Shown here piece by piece: positions 8,786-17,263 of a DNA stretch of 64,000 bases (its first letter is position 1; every line of letters begins with the position of its first letter). The position numbers and the translations under genes were made by a program. Under the pieces are notes generated by a model. It saw only the letters and a list, made by a program, of their open reading frames with translations, did no database searches and was not told the DNA's origin. The stretch comes from Paroceanicella profunda (GTDB taxonomy: Bacteria > Pseudomonadota > Alphaproteobacteria > Rhodobacterales > Rhodobacteraceae): NCBI RefSeq assembly GCF_005887635.2, contig NZ_CP040818.1, positions 3,440,501 to 3,504,500 on the forward strand, given 5' to 3'.

Positions 8786-9978
8786 CGCTGAAGGCTCCAC
8801 TGGGTGACGGGGCGCAGCGGCGCCCAGGCGCGGTGCGGGCCGAGGGGGCCGGCGCGGGAGACGGAAATCTCCGTGAGGTCGCCGCCGTGGCGGGCCTGCA
8901 GGCGCGTGGCGAGGCTTGCGCCCTCCAGCGTCACGCAATTGGCCACCAGCCGGCCGAGGGGGCGCAGCGCGGCGAGGGCACGGTCGACCACGGCCTCGCC
9001 GAGACCGCCGCCGATGAAGACCGCATCGGGCGCCGGCAGGTCCGCCAGCGCCTCGGGCAGGGTGCCGGCGACGAGGCGCAGGCCCGGCACGCCCAGCCGG
9101 CGCGCGTTCTCCCCGGCGAAGGCGAGACGGTCGGCCCGGGCCTCCACGCCGATGGCGCGGGCGTCGCGCGCCGCGCGCATCCACTCGATCGACACCGATC
9201 CGGCGCCGCAGCCGAGATCCCACAGCAGCGCGCCCGGCATCGGCATCAGCCGCGCGAGGGTGACGGCGCGAACCTCCGCCTTGGTGATGGTGCCGTCATT
9301 GAGGTACACCGCCTCCGGCAGCCCCGGCACGCGGGAGAGGAGCTGCGCCTGCGGCCCGGCCACGCACTCGACGGCGAGGGTATGGAAGGCCGGGGCCGCG
9401 CCCTGCCAGTCCGCGGCGCGGGCCTGCGCCCGGGCCTCGCGCGCGCCGCCCATGGCGGCCAGAACGGTGAGCCGGCTGTCGCCGAACCCCCGCGCGCCCA
9501 GCAGCGCGGCCACCGCGGCGGGGGTGCCCGGTCCGTCGGAGAGCACCAGCAGGCGCGCCCCGGGCGTCACGTGCGGCAGGAGGGTCTCCACCGGCCGGCC
9601 GTGCACGGTGAGCGTCTCCACCCCGGCCAGCGGCCAGCCCATGCGCGCCGCGGCAAGCTGGAAGGCAGAGGGATGCGGGTGCAGTTCCGCCTCGGCCCCG
9701 AAGGCGGCGGCCAGCGTCTCGCCGACCGAGAACCACATCGGATCCCCGGTGGCCATCACCGTCACCCGGCGGCCGCGATGCGCCGCGATCTCCGCCACCA
9801 GCGCGCAGAAGGGCGACGGCCAGTGCATCCGCTCGGCGGGATGACCGGCGGCCAGCGCGTGGTGGCGCGCGCCTCCGACCAGCACCTCGGCCGCCTCGAA
9901 GGCGGCACGGGCGCGGGCGCCGAGACCGGCGGGGCCGTCCTCCCCCATCCCTACGATCTGCAGCCAGGGGGAGGTCAC
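8782..9978 (-). CDS. cobL: Precorrin-6Y C5,15-methyltransferase (decarboxylating)
   Basis: CobL methylates C5 and C15 and removes the acetate carboxyl at C12 of precorrin-6Y, giving precorrin-8X, the substrate of CobH next door. The 398-residue protein has both required parts: an N-terminal CbiE-type tetrapyrrole methylase ('VMATGDPMWFSVGETLAAAFG' region near residue 75) and a C-terminal CbiT-type SAM methyltransferase with 'LWDLGCGAGSVSIEWMRA' near 255 and 'FIGGGLGEAV' near 325. The start is a GTG at 9978 that overlaps the cobH stop (GTGA), and the stop overlaps the next ATG, so it is coupled on both sides. Confidence 0.93.
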   Translation of the reverse strand: MTSPWLQIVGMGEDGPAGLGARARAAFEAAEVLVGGARHHALAAGHPAERMHWPSPFCALVAEIAAHRGRRVTVMATGDPMWFSVGETLAAAFGAEAELHPHPSAFQLAAARMGWPLAGVETLTVHGRPVETLLPHVTPGARLLVLSDGPGTPAAVAALLGARGFGDSRLTVLAAMGGAREARAQARAADWQGAAPAFHTLAVECVAGPQAQLLSRVPGLPEAVYLNDGTITKAEVRAVTLARLMPMPGALLWDLGCGAGSVSIEWMRAARDARAIGVEARADRLAFAGENARRLGVPGLRLVAGTLPEALADLPAPDAVFIGGGLGEAVVDRALAALRPLGRLVANCVTLEGASLATRLQARHGGDLTEISVSRAGPLGPHRAWAPLRPVTQWSLQR

Positions 9979-12239
9979 CGGCGCTCCTCCGGCAGGCCGG
10001 CGGCCAGCGCGTTCACCGCCGCCGATGCCATGGCCGAGCCGCCGCGCCGGCCGCGCAGGGCCACGAACTCGCAGCCGCGCGGATTGGCCGCCAGCGCGGC
10101 CTTGCTCTCCGCCGCGCCGACGAACCCGACCGGGAAGCCCAGGATCAGCGCCGGGCGCGGCCAGCCCTGGTCCAGTAGCTCGAGCAGGTGGAACAGCGCG
10201 GTGGGCGCGTTCCCGATCGCCACCACGGCGCCCTCGAGCCGGTCTCCCCAGAGCTCCACCGCGGCGGCGGACCGGGTGTTGCCGATGGCGCGGGCGCGCT
10301 CGGGCACGGTCTCCTCGGCGATGCTGGTGATCACTTCGTTGCCGGCCGGCAGCCGCCCGGGGATGATCCCCGCCGCCACCATCCGGCAGTCGCACAGCAC
10401 CGGCGCCCCGGCCTCCAGCGCCGCGCGCCCCGCCTCGAAGGCCCCGGCGGAGAAGGCCAGCCTGTCGGCAACCTCGACCATGCCGCAGGCGTGAATCACC
10501 CGGATCGCCAGCGCCTGCAGGCCGGGGGGGAACCGCTCCAGCCGCGCCTCGGCCCGCACGGTGGCGAAGGAGGCGGCGTAGATCGCGGAGGGGTCGCGCT
10601 CATAGCGCAGCGGAAAGGGCAGGATCCGGCGCTCCGGGCGCGCGGCGCGCAGCGCCTCCTCGGGCACGGGAGGGGACCCGGCCCCGCCACGCTCCGCCAG
10701 AGCGGGCCGGCTTGCACGCATCGCGTGCTCCTCCGGCACCGCCGGGCGTGCGCCGGGTGCAGGCCCCTCCGATGCTGGCCGGCTCGCGCCTGGTACATGC
10801 CCCTCCGGCACGGGCGGGCTCGCGCCTGGTACATGCTCCTCCTGCATGGGCGGGCTGACGTCGGGTACTTGCTCCCCCGGCACCGGCGGGCTGACGCCCG
10901 GTACATGGTCCTTCGGTACGGGCGGGCTCACGCCGGGTGCATGCTCCTCCGGCACCGGCGGCCTCATGCCGGGTACATGCCCCTCCGGTACGGGCGGGCT
11001 CACGCCGGGAACAGGCTGTGCCGTGGCGGGCGTGAGGACGGAACCGGCCGCTCCTGCAGGCGGCCGCGAAACGTGGCCCGACCCGGGCCGGGCCGCTTCC
11101 GAAGGCGGGGGCGCCGCCTTGGCCGCGCGCCCGGGGCGCCCCGCCGGCTCTGTCTCGGACGCGTGGAGGGGAGGCCCGGAGGGCCCGGCCGGATCGTCGG
11201 TCTGCCCGGTGCCGTCGCAAGGGTCGGTTGTGGCGGAGCAGCCCGCCTGCCCGGCAGCTTGCGGTGCTCCGGGCGCGCTGGCGGCGGGATCAGGGAAGGC
11301 CCGCGCAGCCGCGCGGGCGGTGAGTTCGGCACGGGCGGCGGCGCGCAGGGCGGTCTCGTGGCCGGCGCCGAGGATCCAGCCCTCCTCGGTCTGCGCGGCG
11401 GCGCGCTCGGCGGGGGTGACATCCGGGGCGAAGAGCGGGGCCAGCGCGCCCACCGCGTCCAGCCGGGCGAAGGCGGCGGCGAGCAGGCTCACCTGTGCGC
11501 GGTCACGGATGGTCTCGCCGGCGGCTTCCAGCTCCGCCGTCTCCGCGGCGATAAGCGAGGGGTAGATCTCGGCCAGCACCACCGGCGCCCCGGGCACCTG
11601 CAAGCCGGTCTCGAAGGGCCAGAAGGCCGCCCCGGGCACGCCCGCGCGCAGCCGGTGCAACACCGGCAGCCCGGTCAGCGCCTGCGAGCCGGCGGCCCCG
11701 GTGGTGTAGAGCTTCCACAGCGTCTGCGCCCGGGTGACCCGGCGTTCGACGGCGCGGCGCTCCGGCAGATCGGCGAAGGGCTGCGGGCGGTGGCGCGGCA
11801 CGCCCGGATGCGGCGCACCCTCCGGGCGGCTCCAGAACGGGCCGTCGCCCGGGAAGTGGGCGTTCATCGCCTCGGCCACGGCGAAGCGGTTGTTCGCGTT
11901 CTCCGGCCCGTCGGTGATCTCGCGCGCCAGCCAGGCGAACCAGGCGAGGGCCGAGGCCTCTCCGGTCACCGCCCGGGCGAGGCCTCGCGGCGCGCCCACG
12001 GGGAAATCCACACCGCAGAGCACCCGCCGCCCGGCCGCGCATTCGGCGAGCAGGAGGGCGCGCAACCGGGCCTCCGCCTCGGCCCGGTCACGGCAGTAGA
12101 TCGTTTCGGGGGGGCCGCCATCGCCGCGCGCCACGCCGATCCAGATGGCGTCGGCGCTCTCGCGGCGCGGCGCGCGCGCGGAGGACGCCGACCAGTCAAC
12201 GACCAGGCAGGTGTCGAACAGTGCCGCCGGGGACGTCAC
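9975..12239 (-). CDS. cobH: Unknown N-terminal domain fused to precorrin-8X methylmutase (CobH)
   Basis: The 754-residue chain has three parts. Residues 1 to about 290 form a globular domain starting 'CLVVDWSASSARAPRRESAD', with 'CGVDFPVGAPRGLA' and 'ENANNRFAVAEAMNAHFPG'; a DxS-type acidic motif recalls RNase H-like folds, but I cannot name its function. Residues about 300-530 are a Pro/Ala/Glu linker, of which about 410-520 are 12-residue repeats. Residues about 535-754 are CobH, which moves the C11 methyl to C12 giving hydrogenobyrinate; the proton-handling His is in 'RVIHACGMVEVADRL' and 'GNEVITSIAEETVP'-like segments follow. The start is a GTG at 12239 overlapping the cbiX stop. Stand-alone CobH is about 210 residues. 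Confidence 0.9.
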   Translation of the reverse strand: MTSPAALFDTCLVVDWSASSARAPRRESADAIWIGVARGDGGPPETIYCRDRAEAEARLRALLLAECAAGRRVLCGVDFPVGAPRGLARAVTGEASALAWFAWLAREITDGPENANNRFAVAEAMNAHFPGDGPFWSRPEGAPHPGVPRHRPQPFADLPERRAVERRVTRAQTLWKLYTTGAAGSQALTGLPVLHRLRAGVPGAAFWPFETGLQVPGAPVVLAEIYPSLIAAETAELEAAGETIRDRAQVSLLAAAFARLDAVGALAPLFAPDVTPAERAAAQTEEGWILGAGHETALRAAARAELTARAAARAFPDPAASAPGAPQAAGQAGCSATTDPCDGTGQTDDPAGPSGPPLHASETEPAGRPGRAAKAAPPPSEAARPGSGHVSRPPAGAAGSVLTPATAQPVPGVSPPVPEGHVPGMRPPVPEEHAPGVSPPVPKDHVPGVSPPVPGEQVPDVSPPMQEEHVPGASPPVPEGHVPGASRPASEGPAPGARPAVPEEHAMRASRPALAERGGAGSPPVPEEALRAARPERRILPFPLRYERDPSAIYAASFATVRAEARLERFPPGLQALAIRVIHACGMVEVADRLAFSAGAFEAGRAALEAGAPVLCDCRMVAAGIIPGRLPAGNEVITSIAEETVPERARAIGNTRSAAAVELWGDRLEGAVVAIGNAPTALFHLLELLDQGWPRPALILGFPVGFVGAAESKAALAANPRGCEFVALRGRRGGSAMASAAVNALAAGLPEERR
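10690..11020 (-). repeat. 36-nt in-frame tandem repeat (about nine units) inside the cobH fusion
   Basis: A GTACATG-like landmark recurs at 10757, 10793, 10829, 10865, 10901, 10937, 10973 and 11009, exactly 36 nt apart, with a decayed unit further left. Each unit encodes 12 residues of the type Pro-Val-Pro-Glu-Glu-His-Val-Pro-Gly-Val-Ser-Pro. Because the unit is a multiple of three, copy-number change keeps frame. The product is probably a flexible, polyproline-like spacer between the two folded domains. Confidence 0.93.
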
Positions 12240-13483
12240 TTCCGCCTCACGCTCTCCGGCCCGAGCGGGTGGTCGGCATGCGGATAGGGGTGGTGATGGT
12301 GGTCATGGGCATGATCGTGCGGATGGGCGTGATCGTGGGCGTGATCATGATCATGCGCATGGTCCTGGTGATGGGCTTGGTCAAGGGCGTGACCGTGCTC
12401 ACGGTCATGCGCATGGTCGTGGTGATGGCCGTGATCGTGGTCCCGCCCATGCTCGTGGTGATCACCGTGATCGTGGTGATGATGGTCATGGTCATGCCCA
12501 TGACCGTGCGCAGCCGCCGCCCCCTCCGGCGCGAGGCGGCATTCCCCGGTGCAGAACGTGTCGCACAGGGTGCAGTCGGCCACGTTGGAGCCGGGCGCGC
12601 TCGCCCCCTGCCCCTCGACATGGTGATGGTGGCTTTCCTGCGGCAGGCCGACCTCGGCCTCGAAGCCCAGCACCTGGGTGCGGTACTTGCACATGCCGCA
12701 GTTCATCGCGTTCTCGCCGTCGAGAATCTCCCGCACCCGGTCGGCGAAGGTGGCGATCACCTGCGGGTGGTCATTGAGATAACCCGCCTTCACGAACTCG
12801 ATGTCCGGGTGCTTCTCCGCCGCGCGGTCGGTGAAGCCGTAGATCCGGTCGATCAGGATGCCGGTGAACAGGAAATACGGGAACACGATCACCCGCCGGT
12901 AGCCCAGCCGCGCCACGTGGTCGAGACAGGGTTCCACCAGCGGGAAGGTGACGCCGGAATAGCCGGTCTCGGCCCAGCCGAAGCCCATGCCCTCCCAGAG
13001 CAGCCGGGTGATCTTGGAGACGTTGGAATTCGCGTCCGGGTCGGAGGCGCCGCGGCCGATCACCACCAGCGCCGTCTCGTGCAGCGGCACCGCGCCGCGC
13101 GTGGCGTTGGCGGTGTCGACGGCCGCCTTCACCCGGGCGCCGGCGGCCGCGACCATGCGCGGGTCCACCCCCAGCTCGCGGCCGTACTGCACGGTGATGC
13201 CATGCTTGCGGGCATAGGTGTTGAGCACGGTGGGAATGTCGTTCTTCGCGTGCATGGCGGCGAAGAGCATGCCCGGCACGGCGAGGATATGGTCGCACCC
13301 CTGCGCGCGCAGCCGGTCCAGCCCGTCGCGGATCACCGGGTTGGCGAACTCCAGGTAGCCGTATTCCACCGGCCAGTCCGGCGGCAGCAGCGGCGGCAGC
13401 GCCTGCGCCAGCACCGCGAATTCGTCCACCGCCGCCTGCGAGCGCGAGCCGTGGCCGCAGATCATCACTCCGATCTTCGCCAT
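12236..13483 (-). CDS. cbiX: Sirohydrochlorin cobaltochelatase CbiX with histidine-rich tail
   Basis: CbiX inserts cobalt into sirohydrochlorin. The 415-residue protein has two chelatase half-domains: 'VMICGHGSRSQAAVDEF' at the start with the active-site His, 'MLFAAMHAKNDIP' near residue 70, and 'VIGRGASDPDANSNV' in the middle. Near residue 260 comes 'MNCGMCKYRTQVLGFEAE', the MxCxxC cluster-binding motif of long CbiX(L) proteins, and more Cys follow ('CTLCDTFCTGEC'). The last 80 or so residues alternate His with Asp, Gly and Ala, with about 39 His by my count, probably a metal store or delivery tail. It is the first main gene of the cob operon; its own ribosome site is weak and it follows a leader ORF. 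Confidence 0.93.
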   Translation of the reverse strand: MAKIGVMICGHGSRSQAAVDEFAVLAQALPPLLPPDWPVEYGYLEFANPVIRDGLDRLRAQGCDHILAVPGMLFAAMHAKNDIPTVLNTYARKHGITVQYGRELGVDPRMVAAAGARVKAAVDTANATRGAVPLHETALVVIGRGASDPDANSNVSKITRLLWEGMGFGWAETGYSGVTFPLVEPCLDHVARLGYRRVIVFPYFLFTGILIDRIYGFTDRAAEKHPDIEFVKAGYLNDHPQVIATFADRVREILDGENAMNCGMCKYRTQVLGFEAEVGLPQESHHHHVEGQGASAPGSNVADCTLCDTFCTGECRLAPEGAAAAHGHGHDHDHHHHDHGDHHEHGRDHDHGHHHDHAHDREHGHALDQAHHQDHAHDHDHAHDHAHPHDHAHDHHHHPYPHADHPLGPESVRRK

Positions 13484-13485
13484 TC

Positions 13486-13533
13486 TCAGCCCTGCCGCCC
13501 TGCGGACGTCGTCCTGCTCATGAGGTTATGCAT
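13486..13533 (-). CDS. Possible 15-residue leader peptide ahead of cbiX
   Basis: An ATG at 13533 is preceded by a near-perfect ribosome site (AAGGAGAGGGAGG, 13540-13552) far better than that of cbiX. It opens a 15-codon frame (MHNLMSRTTSAGRQG) whose TGA lies two bases before the cbiX ATG at 13483, in another frame. Translation of this ORF would deliver ribosomes to cbiX by reinitiation. I see no run of regulatory codons, so attenuation is not indicated; a coupling leader or a chance ORF remain possible. Confidence 0.4.
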   Translation of the reverse strand: MHNLMSRTTSAGRQG

Positions 13534-13914
13534 GCGGCCTCCCTCTCCTTCCGGTACGGACGGAAGACACGCAGGCGGCCGGTGCCGCTGCGCTCCTCGG
13601 GAGGACGATTCTGCCGCGAAGGCCCCCGACATGGGTCGGCCCGACGGGCAGGACACCGCTCCGGCCCCGAAGCCCGGGGCACCGTCCTGTTGCCGGGCGC
13701 AGCATAGGCAAGCGCCCGCCGGGGTTCAACGACCAATCCCTGCGGCATGCCCGCCGAACCGGCGCTGCAACGGCCCGGAATTGTCCCCATCGCGCGGCCG
13801 GCATCGGAGGTGTGGCCGTTTACTGTATCCGAATGCTCAACAGTATCTGCACGCCGCGCCGGCTTCCCCTGCCTCCGCGGCGGCCTATGTTGTGCGGCGA
13901 AAGGGAGATACACG
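13534..13914. other. Divergent intergenic region between cbiX operon and GST gene
   Basis: About 380 bp holding the 5' regions of two divergent units. On the minus strand I looked for the conserved boxes of a cobalamin riboswitch and did not find a convincing set. The plus side has AAGGGAGA just before the GST start at 13915. No gene is supported here, although several frames are open because of high GC. Confidence 0.5.
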
Positions 13915-14898
13915 ATGGGACAGTTGATCGACGGCCAGTGGCATGACACCTGGTACGACACCGAGAAGAGCGGCGGGCGCTTCGTGCGCACCACCACCGG
14001 CTTCCGCAACTGGGTGACGGCGGACGGCAGCCCCGGCCCGTCCGGCACCGGCGGTTTCGCCGCGGAAAGCGGGCGCTACCACCTCTACGTCTCGCTGGCC
14101 TGCCCCTGGGCGCACCGCACGCTGATCTTCCGCGCCCTGAAGGGGCTGGAGGCCCATGTGAGCGTCGATGTCGTGCACCCCGACATGCTGTCGGACGGCT
14201 GGACCTTCGCCACGGACCGCCCCGGCACCACCGGAGACAGCCTGTTCGGCAAGCCCTTCCTGCGCGACATCTACACCGCCGCCGACCCGACGATCTCCGG
14301 TCGCGTCACCGTCCCCATCCTGTGGGACAAGCAGCGCGGCACCATCGTCTCCAACGAATCCGCCGAAATCATCCGGATGTTCAACTCGGCCTTCGACGGC
14401 CTGACGGGCAACACCGACGACTACTGGCCCGAGCCCCTGCGCGAGGCCATCGAGCCGGTGAACCAGCGCATCTACGATGACGTGAACAACGGCGTCTACA
14501 AGTCCGGCTTCGCCACCAGCCAGGCCGCCTACGACGAGGCGGTGCAGGCGGTGTTCGCCGCGATGGACTGGCTGGAGGCTCGCCTCTCCTCGCAGCGCTA
14601 CCTGATGGGCGCGCAGGTGACGGAGGCGGACTGGCGGCTGTTCACCACGCTGGTGCGCTTCGATGCCGTCTACCACGGTCATTTCAAGTGCAACCGGCGC
14701 AAGCTCTCCGAATACCCGGCGCTCTTCGCCTATGCGCGGGAGCTTTATCAGTGGCCGGGGGTGGCGGAGACGGTGAATTTCGATCACATCATCCGCCACT
14801 ACCACTACAGCCACGACACGATCAATCCGCACCGCATCGTGCCCATCGGCCCCGATACGGACTGGCAGGCGCCGCACGGCCGCGAACGGCTGGGCTGA
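13915..14898 (+). CDS. yqjG: Glutathionyl-hydroquinone reductase (omega/Xi-class GST)
   Basis: This enzyme reduces glutathionyl-hydroquinones back to hydroquinones using glutathione. The 327-residue length and layout are those of the Xi class (YqjG/PcpF): the catalytic Cys in 'SLACPWAHRTLIFRALKGLE' near residue 63, 'DGWTFATDRPGTTGD' with the 'LRDIYTAADP' signature around 105-120, 'RVTVPILWDKQRGTIVSNES' near 130, and 'NNGVYKSGFATSQAAYDEAV' near 195. The ATG at 13915 has a good AGGGAGA site. It is a single gene, transcribed away from the cob operon; role in quinone detoxification is inferred from the family. Confidence 0.93.
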   Translation: MGQLIDGQWHDTWYDTEKSGGRFVRTTTGFRNWVTADGSPGPSGTGGFAAESGRYHLYVSLACPWAHRTLIFRALKGLEAHVSVDVVHPDMLSDGWTFATDRPGTTGDSLFGKPFLRDIYTAADPTISGRVTVPILWDKQRGTIVSNESAEIIRMFNSAFDGLTGNTDDYWPEPLREAIEPVNQRIYDDVNNGVYKSGFATSQAAYDEAVQAVFAAMDWLEARLSSQRYLMGAQVTEADWRLFTTLVRFDAVYHGHFKCNRRKLSEYPALFAYARELYQWPGVAETVNFDHIIRHYHYSHDTINPHRIVPIGPDTDWQAPHGRERLG

Positions 14899-15093
14899 GC
14901 GCCGGCGGCTGCCTCCCGCCCCGCGCCGTGAGCTGCGCGGCGCGGCGCGGCTGGACGGCTGAGAGCAGGCGACGTTGCCTCGCCGGAGGCCCTGCCCCCG
15001 GCCTGCCACGGGCGCCGGGCCCCGCAAGGCGGGGCCAGCGCCGAGCGGGGGCTCGATGCCCCCCGAGGCGCTTTCCCCTCCCGGGTGCCCCGG

Positions 15094-15486
15094 TCAGGCC
15101 CGGGCGCGGTGCGGCTGCTCCTGGAGTTTCGTGCGCATCACGTGTTCGACGAGCGCCTCGAGATCCGAGGGCCGGAACGGCGTGGTCAGCATGCTGCGCA
15201 CGTTGGGCATGATGTCGAAGATCGATCCGTCGGAGAAGAACCGCTCGCCGCTCACCGCGATGATGCCGACATCGGGGTTCCGGTAGGTCGCGAAATCCGA
15301 GATCGCGATGGCGCCGCCGTCAGGCATCACCAGCTGGAGAACGAGCACATCGTAGGAGGTGAACCGCAACAGCTTCACCGCCTCCGCCTGGCTCACCGCC
15401 AGGTCCACCGTGAACCCACATCGTTCGAGAAGCCTGGCCCAGATACGACCGAGATCTGCATTATGCTCGACGATGAGAACGTTCAT
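15094..15486 (-). CDS. Stand-alone receiver-like domain lacking phosphorylation residues
   Basis: A 130-residue protein with the (beta-alpha)5 pattern of response-regulator receivers and little else. The expected phospho-acceptor Asp is Gln at residue 51 ('YDVLVLQLVMPDGG'), the acidic pair after strand 1 is Glu7-His8, and the conserved Lys of the last strand is Thr102 ('LTTPFRP'). It should therefore not be phosphorylated in the usual way and may act by protein contact or ligand sensing. Similar single-domain proteins with the 'FFSDGSIF' motif are common in Rhodobacterales, usually with the Asp present (recalled, not searched). It stands alone with no kinase nearby. Confidence 0.8.
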   Translation of the reverse strand: MNVLIVEHNADLGRIWARLLERCGFTVDLAVSQAEAVKLLRFTSYDVLVLQLVMPDGGAIAISDFATYRNPDVGIIAVSGERFFSDGSIFDIMPNVRSMLTTPFRPSDLEALVEHVMRTKLQEQPHRARA

Positions 15487-15619
15487 GGTCGTCTGTGCTC
15501 GCTTATGATTGGACTGTGAGTCCCGGCCATATTTCCCTTTTAATCTTAATCCGGAGTTAATTGGAAAATCCCCCGGGCGGGTCGGGCAGGACCGGGGTGC
15601 GGCCCTGCCCGTGCCGGGC

Positions 15620-15967
15620 TCAGAGCGCCGCGGTCACGATGATCTCGAACCGGTAGTCAGGGGTGGCAAGGCGCGCCTCGCCGCAGGCACGGGCCGGCGG
15701 GTTCGCCGGGTCGACCCAGGCATCCCAGACGGCATTCATCTCGGCGAAATCATCCATGGATTCCAGCCAGATGACGGCGGAGAGCAGCTTCGACTTGTCG
15801 CTTCCGGCCTCGTCCAGCAGCGCTTCCACCTGGGCCAGGGCGGCCTTGGTCTGCGCGGTGACGCTCTCGCCCGGCGCGGCAACCTGGCCGGCCAGGTAGA
15901 CGGTGCCGTTGTGGATGACGGCCTGGCTCATGCGCGGGCCCGAGTGCAGGCGGGTGATGTCGGACAT
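15620..15967 (-). CDS. RidA/YjgF-family deaminase
   Basis: RidA proteins hydrolyse reactive enamine/imine intermediates released by PLP enzymes. This 115-residue protein has the family layout: 'VIHNGTVYLAGQVA' near the start, 'QTKAALAQVEALLDEAGSDKSKL' in the middle helix, and at the end 'ARACGEARLATPDYRFEI', which holds the Arg that binds the substrate carboxylate in active RidA members. A good AGGAAG site precedes the ATG at 15967. It lies about 95 bp downstream of the deacetylase-like gene on the same strand, so the two may share an mRNA. Confidence 0.9.
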   Translation of the reverse strand: MSDITRLHSGPRMSQAVIHNGTVYLAGQVAAPGESVTAQTKAALAQVEALLDEAGSDKSKLLSAVIWLESMDDFAEMNAVWDAWVDPANPPARACGEARLATPDYRFEIIVTAAL

Positions 15968-16061
15968 GGGACTTCCTTTTCAGTGCTTGGTCAGTGCTTG
16001 GATCAGATGGCCGCGCGCGCCCGGGGGGAGCGGTCCGCGCGGCGGGGTGGAGGCGGGTGGG

Positions 16062-17090
16062 TCAGCGGTGTGCGGCCTCGAAACCGCCGAGGAAGCTCTC
16101 GAGGTTGGCGCCCAATTCGGGGCACAGATAGCCGCCTTCCTGCACGATCAGCGTCGGCAGGCCAAGCCCGGCGATCGCCTCCGCGATGCGCGCGAAGCCC
16201 GGCGTGGTCACCCCCAGCCCGGCCAGCGGATCGCCCTCGAACGGGTCCAGCCCCAGGGCGACGACGAGGAAATCCGCGCCGAAATCCGTCACCCGCTGCA
16301 GGCCGGGCTCCAGCCCCGCGACAAAGCCGTCATCCGAGGTGCCGCGCGGCAGCGGCAGGTTGAGGTTCGCGCCAAGGCCCGCGCCGGTGCCGCGCTCCTG
16401 CGCATGGCCCCAGAAGAACGGGTAGAAGCCGGCCGGGTCCGCGTGGATGGACACGGTCAGCACGTCGCCGCGGGCGTAGAAGATGCCCTGGGTGCCATTG
16501 CCGTGATGCAGGTCGACATCGAGAATGGCCGGGCGCCGGCCCGCGGCCAGGGCCGCCTGCGCCGCGATGGCGGAATTGTTGAAGAAGCAGAAGCCGCCGG
16601 CGAGGTCGGAGAAGGCATGATGGCCCGGCGGGCGCGACAGCGCATAGGCATGGCGCGCGCCGCCCAGCACCAGGTCGGCGCCGGTGAGCGCGGTCTGGGC
16701 GCTCCAGTAGGCCGAGCCGAAGGTGTCCGCCGAGATCGGGCAGGCCGTGTCGGCCATGTGGTAGCCCGCCAGGCCTACGGCCGACGCGGGGTAGCTGGCC
16801 TCCTGCCGGCCGGGGTGGATGTTGGGCACCACCTCCTCCGACGCCCCGTCGATGGCGCTCCACATGCCGTGGATGCGGCGCAGGAAGGAGATGTACTCGG
16901 CGGTGTGGATGGCCGCCACCGGGCCCAGGCCATGGTCGGCCGGCGTCACCACCTCATGGCCCAGGCGGGTGACCGCGCCCATCAGCGCGTCGATGCGCGC
17001 CGGCTGCTCGGGGTTGGGCTTGCGCACCCCGGAGGTCAGGAAATTCTTCGGGTCATGGGCCCGCTGGGCGTCGTGGAACACGGTCTGCAT
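16062..17090 (-). CDS. Histone deacetylase-fold amidohydrolase (acetylpolyamine-type)
   Basis: The 342-residue protein is a zinc-dependent HDAC-fold enzyme. It has 'RPPGHHAFSDLAGGFCFFNN' near residue 155 with the two catalytic His, 'LDVDLHHGNGTQGIFY' near 190 with the zinc Asp and His, and a later 'ALGLDPFEGDPLAG' with the third zinc Asp. Bacterial members mostly deacetylate acetylpolyamines or similar small amides; the length fits AphA-like dimers. The ATG at 17090 follows a CGGAG site. It is upstream of the RidA gene on the same strand. Confidence 0.9.
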   Translation of the reverse strand: MQTVFHDAQRAHDPKNFLTSGVRKPNPEQPARIDALMGAVTRLGHEVVTPADHGLGPVAAIHTAEYISFLRRIHGMWSAIDGASEEVVPNIHPGRQEASYPASAVGLAGYHMADTACPISADTFGSAYWSAQTALTGADLVLGGARHAYALSRPPGHHAFSDLAGGFCFFNNSAIAAQAALAAGRRPAILDVDLHHGNGTQGIFYARGDVLTVSIHADPAGFYPFFWGHAQERGTGAGLGANLNLPLPRGTSDDGFVAGLEPGLQRVTDFGADFLVVALGLDPFEGDPLAGLGVTTPGFARIAEAIAGLGLPTLIVQEGGYLCPELGANLESFLGGFEAAHR

Positions 17091-17263
17091 GCGATGGGGA
17101 ACTCCGGTAGGTCAGATGTGCACACACGACCCCACCCGGCCGCCGGCGTCAAGGCCCTGCCCCGATTGTGTACACCGGTGGTGGACCGAAACCGCCTGAT
17201 CACCGCGAGGGCAACAGCGCCCGGCTCGGCAGGTTTGACCCCAGCCGGTCCACCGCTGCCACC

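Noticed and set aside
10690..11020. CRISPR array
   Set aside because: Units are contiguous and in frame, with no spacers and no cas genes nearby. The same holds for the other tandem arrays in the window.
13484..13760. Cobalamin riboswitch upstream of cbiX
   Set aside because: GC-rich hairpins are present, but I could not find the conserved B12-box and related core sequences in order on the minus strand.
12221..13927. A long plus-strand membrane-like protein opposite cbiX
   Set aside because: Its Met/Val/Ile runs are the antisense reading of the CbiX histidine tail; cbiX has clear family motifs and the plus frame has none.
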